From NCBI GenBank assembly GCA_947627625.1, contig CANQWR010000005.1, positions 42,658 to 106,657 of the forward strand: a stretch of 64,000 bases of DNA. Reading direction: 5' to 3'. The number at the start of each line of letters is the position of its first letter. Positions within the stretch are counted from its first letter, which is position 1. The position numbers were made by a program, and so were the translations under genes. Of the stretch, positions 9,192 through 17,744 are shown piece after piece. This DNA is from an uncultured Ruminococcus sp. Its GTDB lineage: Bacteria > Bacillota > Clostridia > Oscillospirales > Ruminococcaceae. Under the pieces are notes generated by a model. The model did no database searches. It saw only the letters and a list, made by a program, of their open reading frames with translations, and was not told the DNA's origin.

Positions 9192-9220
9192 ATTATAACT
9201 CACAATTTTTACAAAGTCAA
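9192..9220 (-). promoter_or_regulatory. Sigma-A type promoter of the EAL gene
   Basis: On the minus strand TTGACT and TATAAT are separated by 17 bases, about 40 bases upstream of the start codon. Confidence 0.75.
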
Positions 9221-9313
9221 GCGGAAAAATATATAACAATCTAACATATGAATTTCACGCACTACGAGTGTCCAGATGTGTAGTCGGGAATGATGAAAAA
9301 ATTGTGAAAAGGG

Positions 9314-9342
9314 TTGTAATTTTCGGTGTCGGGTGTTATAAT
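9314..9342 (+). promoter_or_regulatory. Sigma-A type promoter of the rlmB operon
   Basis: TTGTAA and TATAAT are separated by 17 bases. The promoter diverges from that of the EAL gene within a 251-base gap. Confidence 0.75.
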
Positions 9343-9404
9343 TAAAGCGTGGCACGGTGTGCCTTAGAAAGAAAAGAACAGAAAAAGGAGAGCTTTTTAC
9401 AGCT

Positions 9405-10172
9405 ATGAAAAAGAACAGTTCAAACAATACAGATTTACGGGAAAATAATATAGTATTCGGACGAAATCCCGTCATAGAGGCTCTTAAATCGGGTATGACT
9501 GCCGACACCCTCTACATATGTGGTGACGGCGGTAGTCTCGGTATGATAAGAAAACTTGCATCCGAAAAAGGTGCAGTGATAAAAGAGGTCAGAGGGGAAA
9601 AACTCGACCGTCTCTCGGGTGGCGGGAATCATCAGGGAGTTGTCCTTGAGGGTGCCTGTGCGGAGTACGTCTCTGTTGACGATATTCTTGAAATATCCCG
9701 AAAAAACGACAAGAGGGCGTTTATAATAATCTGTGACGGCATTTCGGACCCCCACAACCTCGGTGCGATTATAAGGACTGCCGAAACAGCGGGGGCGGAT
9801 GGTGTCATAATCCCGAAAAGAAACAGTTGCGGGCTGAATGCGACTGTTTTCAAGACTTCCGCAGGGGCGGTCAGCTATGTACCCGTTGCAAGAGTGCCGA
9901 ATCTGGTGTCTGCAATAGAGTACCTGAAAAAAAACAACGTCTGGATCTACGGGACGGATATATCGGGAACAGACTGCTATGAAAATGATTTCACGGGAAA
10001 CTGTGCTTTCGTCATAGGCTCGGAGGGCAAGGGAATCAGCAGACTTGTAAAAGAAAAGTGCGACTTCCTCCTGAAACTCCCCATGTACGGAAATATAAAC
10101 TCCCTTAACGCATCTGTCTCAGCAGGCATATTCATGTACGAAACCGTCAGACAGCGGAGAATTTCAAAATAA
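9405..10172 (+). CDS. rlmB: 23S rRNA (guanosine-2'-O)-methyltransferase, SpoU/TrmH family
   Basis: The 255-residue protein has an N-terminal substrate-binding domain (FGRNPVIEALKSG) and a SPOUT methyltransferase domain with all three SpoU motifs: DPHNLGAIIRTAETAGADG, VIGSEGKGISRL and NSLNASVSAGIFMYE. It uses SAM to methylate the 2'-hydroxyl of a ribose, in RlmB the G2251 position of the ribosomal P-site loop; other TrmH-like targets cannot be excluded. I chose the ATG at 9405, with AAAAAGGAG upstream, over a start at 9357 that precedes the binding site. The next gene follows after 13 bases. Confidence 0.88.
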   Translation: MKKNSSNNTDLRENNIVFGRNPVIEALKSGMTADTLYICGDGGSLGMIRKLASEKGAVIKEVRGEKLDRLSGGGNHQGVVLEGACAEYVSVDDILEISRKNDKRAFIIICDGISDPHNLGAIIRTAETAGADGVIIPKRNSCGLNATVFKTSAGAVSYVPVARVPNLVSAIEYLKKNNVWIYGTDISGTDCYENDFTGNCAFVIGSEGKGISRLVKEKCDFLLKLPMYGNINSLNASVSAGIFMYETVRQRRISK

Positions 10173-10185
10173 CAGGGGGGATATT

Positions 10186-12501
10186 ATGTCAGAACAGAAA
10201 ATTTCAGTGAACGAACCCGATGAACTCTCCGCACCCTCAGACGGTGAAAAAGCCAATGCGGACAGCAATAAAAAATATATCCCGCTCGGTCTGTCGGACG
10301 ACAGGGTGACTATGACAAACCCCGAAGATATTGGTGAAATGCGTTCGGGGAACTCCGTAAAGCCCGATGAGTCCGATTTGTACGACTTCTTTTCCGATGA
10401 CAGTCTCCCGCAGATAAGGAGAATGAGCAACTCCACAAGGGCAAGAGAGGCTGAGGCTATGAAGAAAAACAGGAAAAAGAAAAAGCGTACGGTCTCTACA
10501 AATATTCCCTATGAGAAAGATACTCCCGACGGTGAATATATGTTTTCCCCGCCGAAGTTCAAAAAGAAAAAGCGTTCAAGAAAAAAGATAATTCAGGAAG
10601 CCGAAAGCCCCGAGGGCAGAAAAAATATAACGGACATTGTTCCTGCTCCGCCAAGAGAAGACACTAAAAAAAGCGGTGAGAGCGTAAAAACCGAAACCGA
10701 AGGCGTTACCGAAAAAAAGTCCGCAAAAAGGCGTATAGTCGACTTCAACTATTACGGTGATGTTGAGGACGTCGGTCTCGATATAACGGAGCTGAAAAGT
10801 ATTCTCTCGTCAAGAGTTATCCTCCTGACCTGCATTTTTATTTTCAGTTTCTATGTGACGGTCTGCAACCAGTTTGGTCTCGGAATAGTCGGCATACTCG
10901 ACAAAAATGTCAATATATACGGTTTTTTGGGTGCAAATCTTCTGACAGGCATTCTCGCTATGGCTCTGTCCGCACCCGTCATATCAAAGGGAGCAAAAAA
11001 CCTTGTGAAATTCAGGTCTGACGGGGATTCAATGTCCGCACTCTCCGCAATATCATGTGTAATCGGCAATATATCCGCATTTTTCAGCCCCGAAATGGCT
11101 ATGTCGGACGTTATTCAGGTCTTCACGACAGTGGGGATAATGTCACTCCTGACAAATGCCGTCGGGAAACTCCTGATTTTAAGGCGTGCCGACAGAAATT
11201 TTGACTTTGTGTCGGAAAATTCGGGGAGATACGGCGTTGTCTATGTAAAGGACGAAGAGCGTGCGGAACGTCTTACAAGGGGTGCTGTGGGGGATTTTCC
11301 AATACTGTGTGCCATGAAAAAGACCGACTTTATGACGGATTTTCTCAAATATACATACTCGGCGGACTTGGCTGATTCATACTGCAAATCGGCTGTACCG
11401 CTGTGTCTTATCGTTTCTGTGTTAGTCTCCTGCCTGCTGTCCTTTATGAGAATGGGCACACTCCTCTCGGCGGACTCCGTGGCTTTCGGTTTTTCAATAT
11501 ACACAATGTTCATATCCGCCTGTTCCTGTATAGGACTGCCCTTTGCGGTAAACGTACCTCTTGAAAGAGTATCCGCAAAGACGCTCCGGAATGGCGGTAT
11601 AATGCTCGGATACCAGAGTGTGGACGATTTATATGACGTGAACTCGGTTCTTATTGATGCGGGAAAAATTTTCCCCGACGGCTCTGTGAGTGTCTCTGCC
11701 GTAAAAATATTCTCAAATATAAAAACGGACGAAGCTATGCTCGAAGCCGCAAGTCTCGCCCACGCCGCAGGGAGTATAGTCTACCAGATATTCAGTGACG
11801 TTGTTGCGGACAGTCTCGGCACTCTCTACAACGTCGACAACTTCTCCCTTGAGGAAAACGGCGGTTTTTGCGGTTGGATAAACAACAAGCGTGTACTCCT
11901 CGGCGGTCGTGAACTCATGAGCAGTCACAACATAGAGGGTGTCCCCACAAAGTCAAAAGAGGCGGAATATGCGGCATCTTGTCAGGAAGTTTTATATCTG
12001 TCCGTTTCGGGAAACCTCGCTGCTATGTTCATAATAGACGTTAAAGCGGACAGGGGCGTTAAAAACTGGATTCAGAAACTCAGCAGGAACAGGGTGTCAG
12101 TCATAATAAAGAGTACCGACAGTTTCCTGACCGCAAAGAAAATATCAAGACTTTTCTACATTCCGCAGGAACACGTCAGGATAATTCCCATGAAACTCCA
12201 CGAAGATTTTGACGAGGAGACTAAGGACACCGTGAGACTTAGTGCGTCAATGGCTTGTTCGGGCAAATTCACCTCCCTTGCACAGCTTATAACGGGTACT
12301 AAAATTATACACTCCTCAGCCGTTGCAGGTCTCATCTGTCAGACAGTCTCAATATTCATAGGTCTCGGAATATCACTTCTGCTGATACTCTCAAAGGCTT
12401 TTGAGTCCGATTATATCTATATGTCATCGTCCGCAATGATACTCTACCAGCTCATCTGTACCTTTATGACCATTGTGGCGGTGAGTCTGAAAAAACTCTG
12501 A
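10186..12501 (+). CDS. Degenerate P1B-type ATPase-like membrane protein (predicted pseudo-pump)
   Basis: The 771-residue protein has a long polar, Lys/Arg-rich cytoplasmic N-terminus (1-200), then pairs of transmembrane segments near 210-265, 285-330, 400-455 and 705-770. The middle follows a heavy-metal P-type ATPase but with lost catalytic signatures: the CPC motif is C446-S-C448, followed by GLPFAVNVPLERVSAKTLRNG; the phosphorylation motif DKTGT is D491-A-G-K-I; the TGDN hinge reads STDS; and the GDGxND motif is absent. An N-domain-like stretch (NNKRVLLGGRELM) is still visible. Transport seems unlikely; a structural or sensory role is inference. It lies between rlmB and an LCP gene, with a good GGGGGG binding site before the ATG. 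Confidence 0.7.
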   Translation: MSEQKISVNEPDELSAPSDGEKANADSNKKYIPLGLSDDRVTMTNPEDIGEMRSGNSVKPDESDLYDFFSDDSLPQIRRMSNSTRAREAEAMKKNRKKKKRTVSTNIPYEKDTPDGEYMFSPPKFKKKKRSRKKIIQEAESPEGRKNITDIVPAPPREDTKKSGESVKTETEGVTEKKSAKRRIVDFNYYGDVEDVGLDITELKSILSSRVILLTCIFIFSFYVTVCNQFGLGIVGILDKNVNIYGFLGANLLTGILAMALSAPVISKGAKNLVKFRSDGDSMSALSAISCVIGNISAFFSPEMAMSDVIQVFTTVGIMSLLTNAVGKLLILRRADRNFDFVSENSGRYGVVYVKDEERAERLTRGAVGDFPILCAMKKTDFMTDFLKYTYSADLADSYCKSAVPLCLIVSVLVSCLLSFMRMGTLLSADSVAFGFSIYTMFISACSCIGLPFAVNVPLERVSAKTLRNGGIMLGYQSVDDLYDVNSVLIDAGKIFPDGSVSVSAVKIFSNIKTDEAMLEAASLAHAAGSIVYQIFSDVVADSLGTLYNVDNFSLEENGGFCGWINNKRVLLGGRELMSSHNIEGVPTKSKEAEYAASCQEVLYLSVSGNLAAMFIIDVKADRGVKNWIQKLSRNRVSVIIKSTDSFLTAKKISRLFYIPQEHVRIIPMKLHEDFDEETKDTVRLSASMACSGKFTSLAQLITGTKIIHSSAVAGLICQTVSIFIGLGISLLLILSKAFESDYIYMSSSAMILYQLICTFMTIVAVSLKKL

Positions 12502-12506
12502 TTACA

Positions 12507-12543
12507 GCCGTCAGCACCCAAAAAGACTATCAAAACGCTGACG
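12507..12543 (+). repeat. Nine-base-pair hairpin between two genes
   Basis: GCCGTCAGC and GCTGACGGC are perfect inverted copies with a 19-base loop, directly after the degenerate ATPase gene. No T-run follows, so it is not a typical terminator; it could be a processing or mRNA-stabilising structure. Confidence 0.6.
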
Positions 12544-12574
12544 GCTCTTGTGTTGAATACGGAAAGGAGCAGTT

Positions 12575-14203
12575 ATGCAGACAAAAAATAATCACAGACA
12601 CCACGAGGAAAATACCGACGACCAGAACACTATGGAGATACCCAAAACAACTGATGACGAGTATTTCAAAAATCCTCCGCAACAGCAGGAGAGTGCCGTA
12701 AAAAACAGTGCTCCGAAACCCTACCCGCAGCCGACAAGATTTCACAACGACACATATAACCCACAGCAACAGCAACGGCAACAACAGCAAAGGACGGTAC
12801 AAAATCAGCGGTCAAACTATGACAGAAATAATAATTACGGCAATTACAACGGCGGCTATTACGGGGGAAGTCCACAGCCCTACCCTCAGCAAAACAACGG
12901 CAACTATTACGGCAGTCCCCCTCCGTATGCTCCCCAAAACTACGGTTACGGGGGAAACCCTCAGCCGTACTATCCCGACTATGATGACTCCGCTCCCGAA
13001 TATTACAGTCAGCAACAACAGCGTGAACAGTACTATGCGGAGAGGAGTCCCCAACAAAACAGGAGGTCAAGCAGTCCAAACTCGGGGAAAAGTTCCGGAA
13101 AGACTAAAAATTCTTCAAGTTCAAAGACAAAATCGAAATCAGGCTCAAATTCCTCAAAATCCAATCCGAAATCTTCAAAGTCAAGTTCAAAATCAAATAA
13201 AAGAAAATCCGCACCCGAACCGTCTCCAAAGAGAAAAAAGAAAAAAGGCGGTGGTTGTCTCGGCAGGATAGTTAAAAAAATAATCTCAACTCTGCTTGTG
13301 ATATTTCTTATCCTGCTCGCCATATACTCCGCAATCGCTCTGTTCTTTATAGGCAAGGTGAACAAAGTCCCCATAGGAGAGCGTTCACGGAACAATAATG
13401 CCGTCAGCTCCGCCGAAATATCAAATGTACTCGTCATAGGAAGTGACGGCAGGAGTTCGGACGACAAGGGGCGTTCCGACACCATGATTCTCCTGTCCTT
13501 GAACCCCATAAAAAGACAGCTGACTATCACCTCTTTTATGCGTGACTGCTATGTCGAAATAGACGGCTACGGTTGGGACAAGCTGAACTCCGCTTACTCA
13601 TACGGCGGTGCGGAACTGCTTATGGACACAATAGAGGGCAATTTCGGCATAAAAATAAATCACTATGTTCAGGTGAACTTCATGTCTTTTGCGTCCGTTA
13701 TAGATGCCGTGGGGGGCGTGGACGTGGATATAACCGATGAGGAAGCTCAGGAGATAAATAATATACTCATTTCGGAAGTAAACGGTCTCATGGGAGACGG
13801 CGTTTCGGACGACCTTCTTTCGGGCGGCGGAGAAATCCACCTCAGCGGAAAACAGGCTCTCTCCTATGCAAGAATAAGATATGTCGGAAATGCAGACTTT
13901 GAACGCACTCAGCGACAGCGTTATCTTATGTCACAGCTTGCAAAGAACGCCATAAAAATAAAACCGTCCTCGATAGGCGACATAGCAAATAACGTCATGC
14001 CGCAGACTTCTTCCGATATGAACACGGCTCAGATGTACCTGCTATCCCTGCAAATTCCTCTGTTTGCCGTCTACGACATACAGCAACTGAGGATTCCCTC
14101 CGACGGCACTTTCTACTCCGAATACAACGACAGCGGTGATGTCCTGCAAGTGGATTTGGACACAAATCACAAAATTATCAGACAACAGGTTTACGGCTAT
14201 TGA
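12575..14203 (+). CDS. LytR-CpsA-Psr (LCP) family cell-wall polymer ligase
   Basis: The 542-residue protein has a long low-complexity cytoplasmic part (1-225): first Gln/Asn/Tyr/Pro-rich (many NNYGNY and QQQQ-like runs), then Ser/Lys-rich, then a basic stretch. One transmembrane segment follows (about 235-255). The outer LCP domain (about 285-515) shows NVLVIGSDGRSSDDKGRSDTM, the basic RDCYVEI region, DAVGGVDVDI, and YARIRYVGNADFERTQRQR, which bind pyrophosphate of a lipid-linked polymer. LCP enzymes attach teichoic acids, capsule or glycoproteins to peptidoglycan. The 225-residue prion-like tail is far longer than usual for the family. RBS AAAGGAG precedes the ATG. Confidence 0.9.
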   Translation: MQTKNNHRHHEENTDDQNTMEIPKTTDDEYFKNPPQQQESAVKNSAPKPYPQPTRFHNDTYNPQQQQRQQQQRTVQNQRSNYDRNNNYGNYNGGYYGGSPQPYPQQNNGNYYGSPPPYAPQNYGYGGNPQPYYPDYDDSAPEYYSQQQQREQYYAERSPQQNRRSSSPNSGKSSGKTKNSSSSKTKSKSGSNSSKSNPKSSKSSSKSNKRKSAPEPSPKRKKKKGGGCLGRIVKKIISTLLVIFLILLAIYSAIALFFIGKVNKVPIGERSRNNNAVSSAEISNVLVIGSDGRSSDDKGRSDTMILLSLNPIKRQLTITSFMRDCYVEIDGYGWDKLNSAYSYGGAELLMDTIEGNFGIKINHYVQVNFMSFASVIDAVGGVDVDITDEEAQEINNILISEVNGLMGDGVSDDLLSGGGEIHLSGKQALSYARIRYVGNADFERTQRQRYLMSQLAKNAIKIKPSSIGDIANNVMPQTSSDMNTAQMYLLSLQIPLFAVYDIQQLRIPSDGTFYSEYNDSGDVLQVDLDTNHKIIRQQVYGY

Positions 14204-14215
14204 TTTTGTGACAGT

Positions 14216-14775
14216 GGGGGCGGGGGTGGAGTTCCTTGTGGGAGTTCAGGGAGGCAAGGTCCCCTGCTATTTATCGTTCCCTCCGTGGGAATAATTATGG
14301 GGGGTCTGGGGGGATTCTTCCCCCCAGCGGGGTCAAGGGGCGGAGCCCCTTGTGGGGGTTCAGGGGGCAAAGCCCCCTGCCCCTTATCGTTCCTAAAATA
14401 ATTTATACTGCCTTACGGCATTGGGATTTGGGGGGCGTTGCCCCCCAAGCCCCCCACCAAAGGGGCAAAGCCCCTTTGGAAACCCATAATTAAATATTTT
14501 TAGTTGTGCGACTATTCAAGTTTTTGTTTATCATGGGAGTGTCTCCCCTATTCCTGATTGTTTCTTCTGTGGAATAATCATGGGGGGTTCGGGGGGACGG
14601 AGTCCCCCAGTGGGGGTTCAGGGGGCAAAGCCCCCTGCCCCTAATAGTTCCAATTAAAATTTGCACAGCCCCCAAAAGTCCACAAGCCAAAGAATTTTCT
14701 AAAAAAATATAATTTTAATAAAATTATTTTTTGGACAAAGCCCCCTGCCTCCTATCGTTCCAATTAAAATTTGCA
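14216..14775. repeat. Composite palindromic repeat region, locus 2
   Basis: This 684-base gap contains at least three blocks: a GC-rich hairpin array (14294-14393), a second array with CCAAAGGGGCAAAGCCCCTTTGG (14427-14530) and a third (14578-14650), followed by the AT-rich palindrome AATTTTAATAAAATT at 14711-14725 flanked by duplicated TTCCAATTAAAATTTGCAC (14648 and 14758). No gene is supported here; a reading frame over 14236-14493 is only the translated repeat. Confidence 0.9.
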
Positions 14776-14887
14776 CGAAATCCCCAACAGGAGTTCGGGA
14801 GCGTCTCAAATCGTTCACATAAAAAGTCTAAATAAAAAATTCAAATTTATAGATAAAGGGGAAAATATATTGACGGAGGTATGTTTT

Positions 14888-16207
14888 ATGAAAAACATCA
14901 CAAAAAATCTCGTAGCTTTAGCCGTTGCCCTTGCGGTGTGTCCCGTGGGGGAGTGCCTCGGCACGTCCGCTGAAGATTCGCTCTTTGAGTACGGTTCTGT
15001 TGATTTGTCCGATATGGTAATGTTCTCGGACGAACTGACAGATAATTCGTCCCAAACGGCAATACTCGCAAATTACAGCGACAATGCACACAATTTCGGC
15101 TACTATCTCGATGAAAACAATGTTGAGGTCTACAAAAAATTTATGACGCTTGTAAACCCCTCTGACGAAAATTTCACGATAACTCTCCCCGAACCCGTCA
15201 GCTTTGAAGTGTCCTCACTGCCGAACTCTCCCGATTTTTCCGAAGAAGATATGAACTCTCTCAGGACTGCCGTTTTCTCAAGCTGTAAGCCCGGCTTTGA
15301 CTCCGCTCTTTTCGACATTCCCGATATTTTCTGGCTCGATGACACGGGAATAGGTGTTGCAATAGGCAATATGACCTATCAGAGAAATAAAAAATACAAC
15401 ACTTATACCTGTACCGTAAAATCCCTGACTTTCAGTATCTCCCCGCTTGACAGCTTTGAATCTGTAGAGGAAATAGCGGAGTATAAAACTATTCTCAGCA
15501 ATGCCGTGAACAGTTTCAGCCCACAGGGTGAGACAAGGTACGAAATGCTCATGAATATTCATGACCGCATGGCTCAGGATACTTTTTACAGCCTTGACGG
15601 AAAATTTTCAGGCTCTGCACTAAGTGTCCTCGCTGACGACACAGGTGCGGTCTGTGAGGGTTACTCAAAGGCTTTCAAACTCATGTGCGACACCCTCGAC
15701 ATACCGTGTGTACTCGTTTTCGGAAACTATGATGAGGAAAAAAATACTGCACATATGTGGGATTACGTCATGATGGAGGACGGGAACTGGTACGCTGTCG
15801 ACCTGACGTGGGATGACCTCGACGGCAAGGACGGTCTCGAATATCAGCACGACTATTTTCTGAAAGGTTCGGAGAGTTTCAACACAAATCACACCCCCGA
15901 ACCGAATTACGGTCTGACATACCTGACATATCCCGAACTGTCCGAAAAAGACTACTCCCCCGTGTCGGGAACTGTCACGACCGAACCCGTTACCGAAACT
16001 GCACCGACAACTTCATCTCAGGAAACTCCCGTCACTGTTATAGGCGACATAAACAGGGACGGCTCTATAAATACTGCCGACCTTGTAACCATTTCAAAAG
16101 TCCTCTTTGGACTGTCTGAACAGACTGACGACTGCGACATAAACGGCGACTCCCGCTGTGATGTCTTTGACCTCACGGCTCTCCGACAGATTATAATTTC
16201 AATCTGA
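14888..16207 (+). CDS. Secreted transglutaminase-like protein with C-terminal type I dockerin
   Basis: The 439-residue product starts MKNITKNLVALAVALAV, a signal peptide with a small-residue cleavage region near residue 27. The transglutaminase-like fold in the middle shows the Cys-His-Asp triad: Cys in GAVCEGYSKAF, His in TAHMWDY and Asp in VDLTWDD. A Thr/Pro-rich linker leads to a dockerin at the C-terminus with two calcium-binding repeats, GDINRDGSINTADLV and CDINGDSRCDVFDL. Dockerins plug into cohesins of a cellulosome or surface scaffold. The enzyme may act as a cysteine protease or a non-catalytic adhesin; substrate unknown. I chose the ATG at 14888, eight bases after GGAGG, over the ATG at 14881, which touches it. 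Confidence 0.88.
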   Translation: MKNITKNLVALAVALAVCPVGECLGTSAEDSLFEYGSVDLSDMVMFSDELTDNSSQTAILANYSDNAHNFGYYLDENNVEVYKKFMTLVNPSDENFTITLPEPVSFEVSSLPNSPDFSEEDMNSLRTAVFSSCKPGFDSALFDIPDIFWLDDTGIGVAIGNMTYQRNKKYNTYTCTVKSLTFSISPLDSFESVEEIAEYKTILSNAVNSFSPQGETRYEMLMNIHDRMAQDTFYSLDGKFSGSALSVLADDTGAVCEGYSKAFKLMCDTLDIPCVLVFGNYDEEKNTAHMWDYVMMEDGNWYAVDLTWDDLDGKDGLEYQHDYFLKGSESFNTNHTPEPNYGLTYLTYPELSEKDYSPVSGTVTTEPVTETAPTTSSQETPVTVIGDINRDGSINTADLVTISKVLFGLSEQTDDCDINGDSRCDVFDLTALRQIIISI

Positions 16208-16340
16208 TTTCAATATAATTACTAAAATTACTGAAATTACTAAAAAATTTTCACTGAAAAATATGCGTCCACGCTCACCCTTTCTGCAAAATATAACAAA
16301 AATCACGCCGATTCGGTGACAGCATTTGTTATTTTGTCAC

Positions 16341-16369
16341 TTGAAAACTTTTCTGCACTGTGGTATAAT
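16341..16369 (+). promoter_or_regulatory. Sigma-A type promoter of the aminotransferase-aconitase genes
   Basis: TTGAAA and TATAAT are separated by 17 bases, with an extended -10 TGG before TATAAT. It lies about 50 bases upstream of the aminotransferase start. Confidence 0.8.
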
Positions 16370-16417
16370 CTAAATGTAATCCAAATACAATCCGATTCAG
16401 AAAGGTGTTGCTGTAAA

Positions 16418-17698
16418 ATGAAATTATCCGAAATGAACAGAGAGGAACTATTGCAGTTTCGAGAGAAAAACGAGTCTCTCTATGCCGTTTTCAAGGCTCA
16501 AAATCTCAGCCTGAATATGTCAAGGGGAAACCCCTGCAAAGAACAGCTCCAGCTCAGTCTTGATATGCTGAACGTCTTTGACGATGGCGACTTCATGAGT
16601 GAAAACGGTGTCGATGTCCGCAATTATGGCGTTCTTGACGGTATACCGGAGGCAAAAAAACTGTTTTCGGATATGATTGGTGTCGAGGACGATGAGGTTA
16701 TTATCTTCGGCAATTCAAGTCTCAACGCCATGTACTGGACAGTACAGACGGCTTTCAACAAGGGCATTCTCGGAAGTCAGCCGTGGTCAAAGTACGACAG
16801 AGTGAAATTCCTCTGCCCCGTTCCCGGCTACGACAGACACTTCAAACTGACCGAATTTTTCGGAATCGAAATGATAAATATCCCCATGACACCGACAGGT
16901 CCCGATATGGATATGATCGAAAAACTTGTCTCGGAGGACGAAACTGTCAAGGGAGTGTGGTGTGTACCGCAGTACTCAAACCCCGACGGCATATCCTACA
17001 GTGACGAAACCGTCAGACGTTTCGCAAATCTCAAACCAAAGGCAAAAGATTTCAGAATATTCTGGGACAACGCCTACTGTATCCACCACCTAACCGAAAA
17101 CCCCTCCTATATTCTCAACATACTCGACGAGGCAAAAAAAGTCGGAAACGAGAATATTGTCTACATATTCGGCTCAACTTCAAAGATAACTTTCCCCGGA
17201 GCAGGTGTAGCAGTAATGGGTGCAAGCAGACAGAATGTTGAGGAACTCAAAAAATATCTCGGCATAAGCATTATAAGCTACGACAAAATGAACCAGCTCC
17301 GCCACGTCAAATTTTTCGGGAACTTTGACAACATGATTGAACACATGAAAAAACACATGGAGATTATCGCTCCGAAATTCAGACTTGTGTGCGATATGTT
17401 GCAAAGGGAAATTGCCCCTCTCGGAATAGGTTCTTGGACTGACCCCGAAGGCGGTTACTTTGTCTCTTTCAACTCCCTTGACGGCTGTGCAAAGAGAATA
17501 GTGAAACTCTGTAGCAAGGCAGGCGTGACACTCACCCCCGCAGGTGCTACTTTCCCGTACGGTGTTGATCCGCACGACAGAAATATAAGAATTGCCCCCA
17601 CATATCCCCCTCTTGACGAACTCGAAAAGGCTATGGAACTGTTTGTGATATGTGTCAAGATAGCGAGTGCGGAAAAACTTCTCGGATATGTGAGGTGA
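16418..17698 (+). CDS. PLP-dependent aminotransferase, MocR-type aminotransferase family
   Basis: The 426-residue protein is a fold-type I aminotransferase: SRGNPC near 35-40, PVPGYDRHF at 134-142, QYSNPDG at 185-191, the cofactor Asp-Tyr in FWDNAYCIHH (215-224), the Schiff-base Lys256 in GSTSKITFPG, and a C-terminal Arg in NIRIAPTYPP. The sequence matches the Aminotran_MocR family, some members of which are aspartate aminotransferases; the substrate is not certain. I chose the ATG at 16418 behind AAAGGTG. It is followed after 46 bases by aconitase, so the pair could feed 2-oxoglutarate/glutamate metabolism. Confidence 0.85.
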   Translation: MKLSEMNREELLQFREKNESLYAVFKAQNLSLNMSRGNPCKEQLQLSLDMLNVFDDGDFMSENGVDVRNYGVLDGIPEAKKLFSDMIGVEDDEVIIFGNSSLNAMYWTVQTAFNKGILGSQPWSKYDRVKFLCPVPGYDRHFKLTEFFGIEMINIPMTPTGPDMDMIEKLVSEDETVKGVWCVPQYSNPDGISYSDETVRRFANLKPKAKDFRIFWDNAYCIHHLTENPSYILNILDEAKKVGNENIVYIFGSTSKITFPGAGVAVMGASRQNVEELKKYLGISIISYDKMNQLRHVKFFGNFDNMIEHMKKHMEIIAPKFRLVCDMLQREIAPLGIGSWTDPEGGYFVSFNSLDGCAKRIVKLCSKAGVTLTPAGATFPYGVDPHDRNIRIAPTYPPLDELEKAMELFVICVKIASAEKLLGYVR

Positions 17699-17744
17699 AA
17701 ATATACACAGGCAAAACAAGACAAGTTAAGAAAGGATGATTAAA

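Noticed and set aside
14236..14493. Gly/Pro-rich reading frames over repeat loci, also at 23592-24003, 35838-36050, 39180-39383 and 53942-54214
   Set aside because: They are translations of the palindromic repeats in several frames, without ribosome binding sites, and the same peptide appears from both strands.
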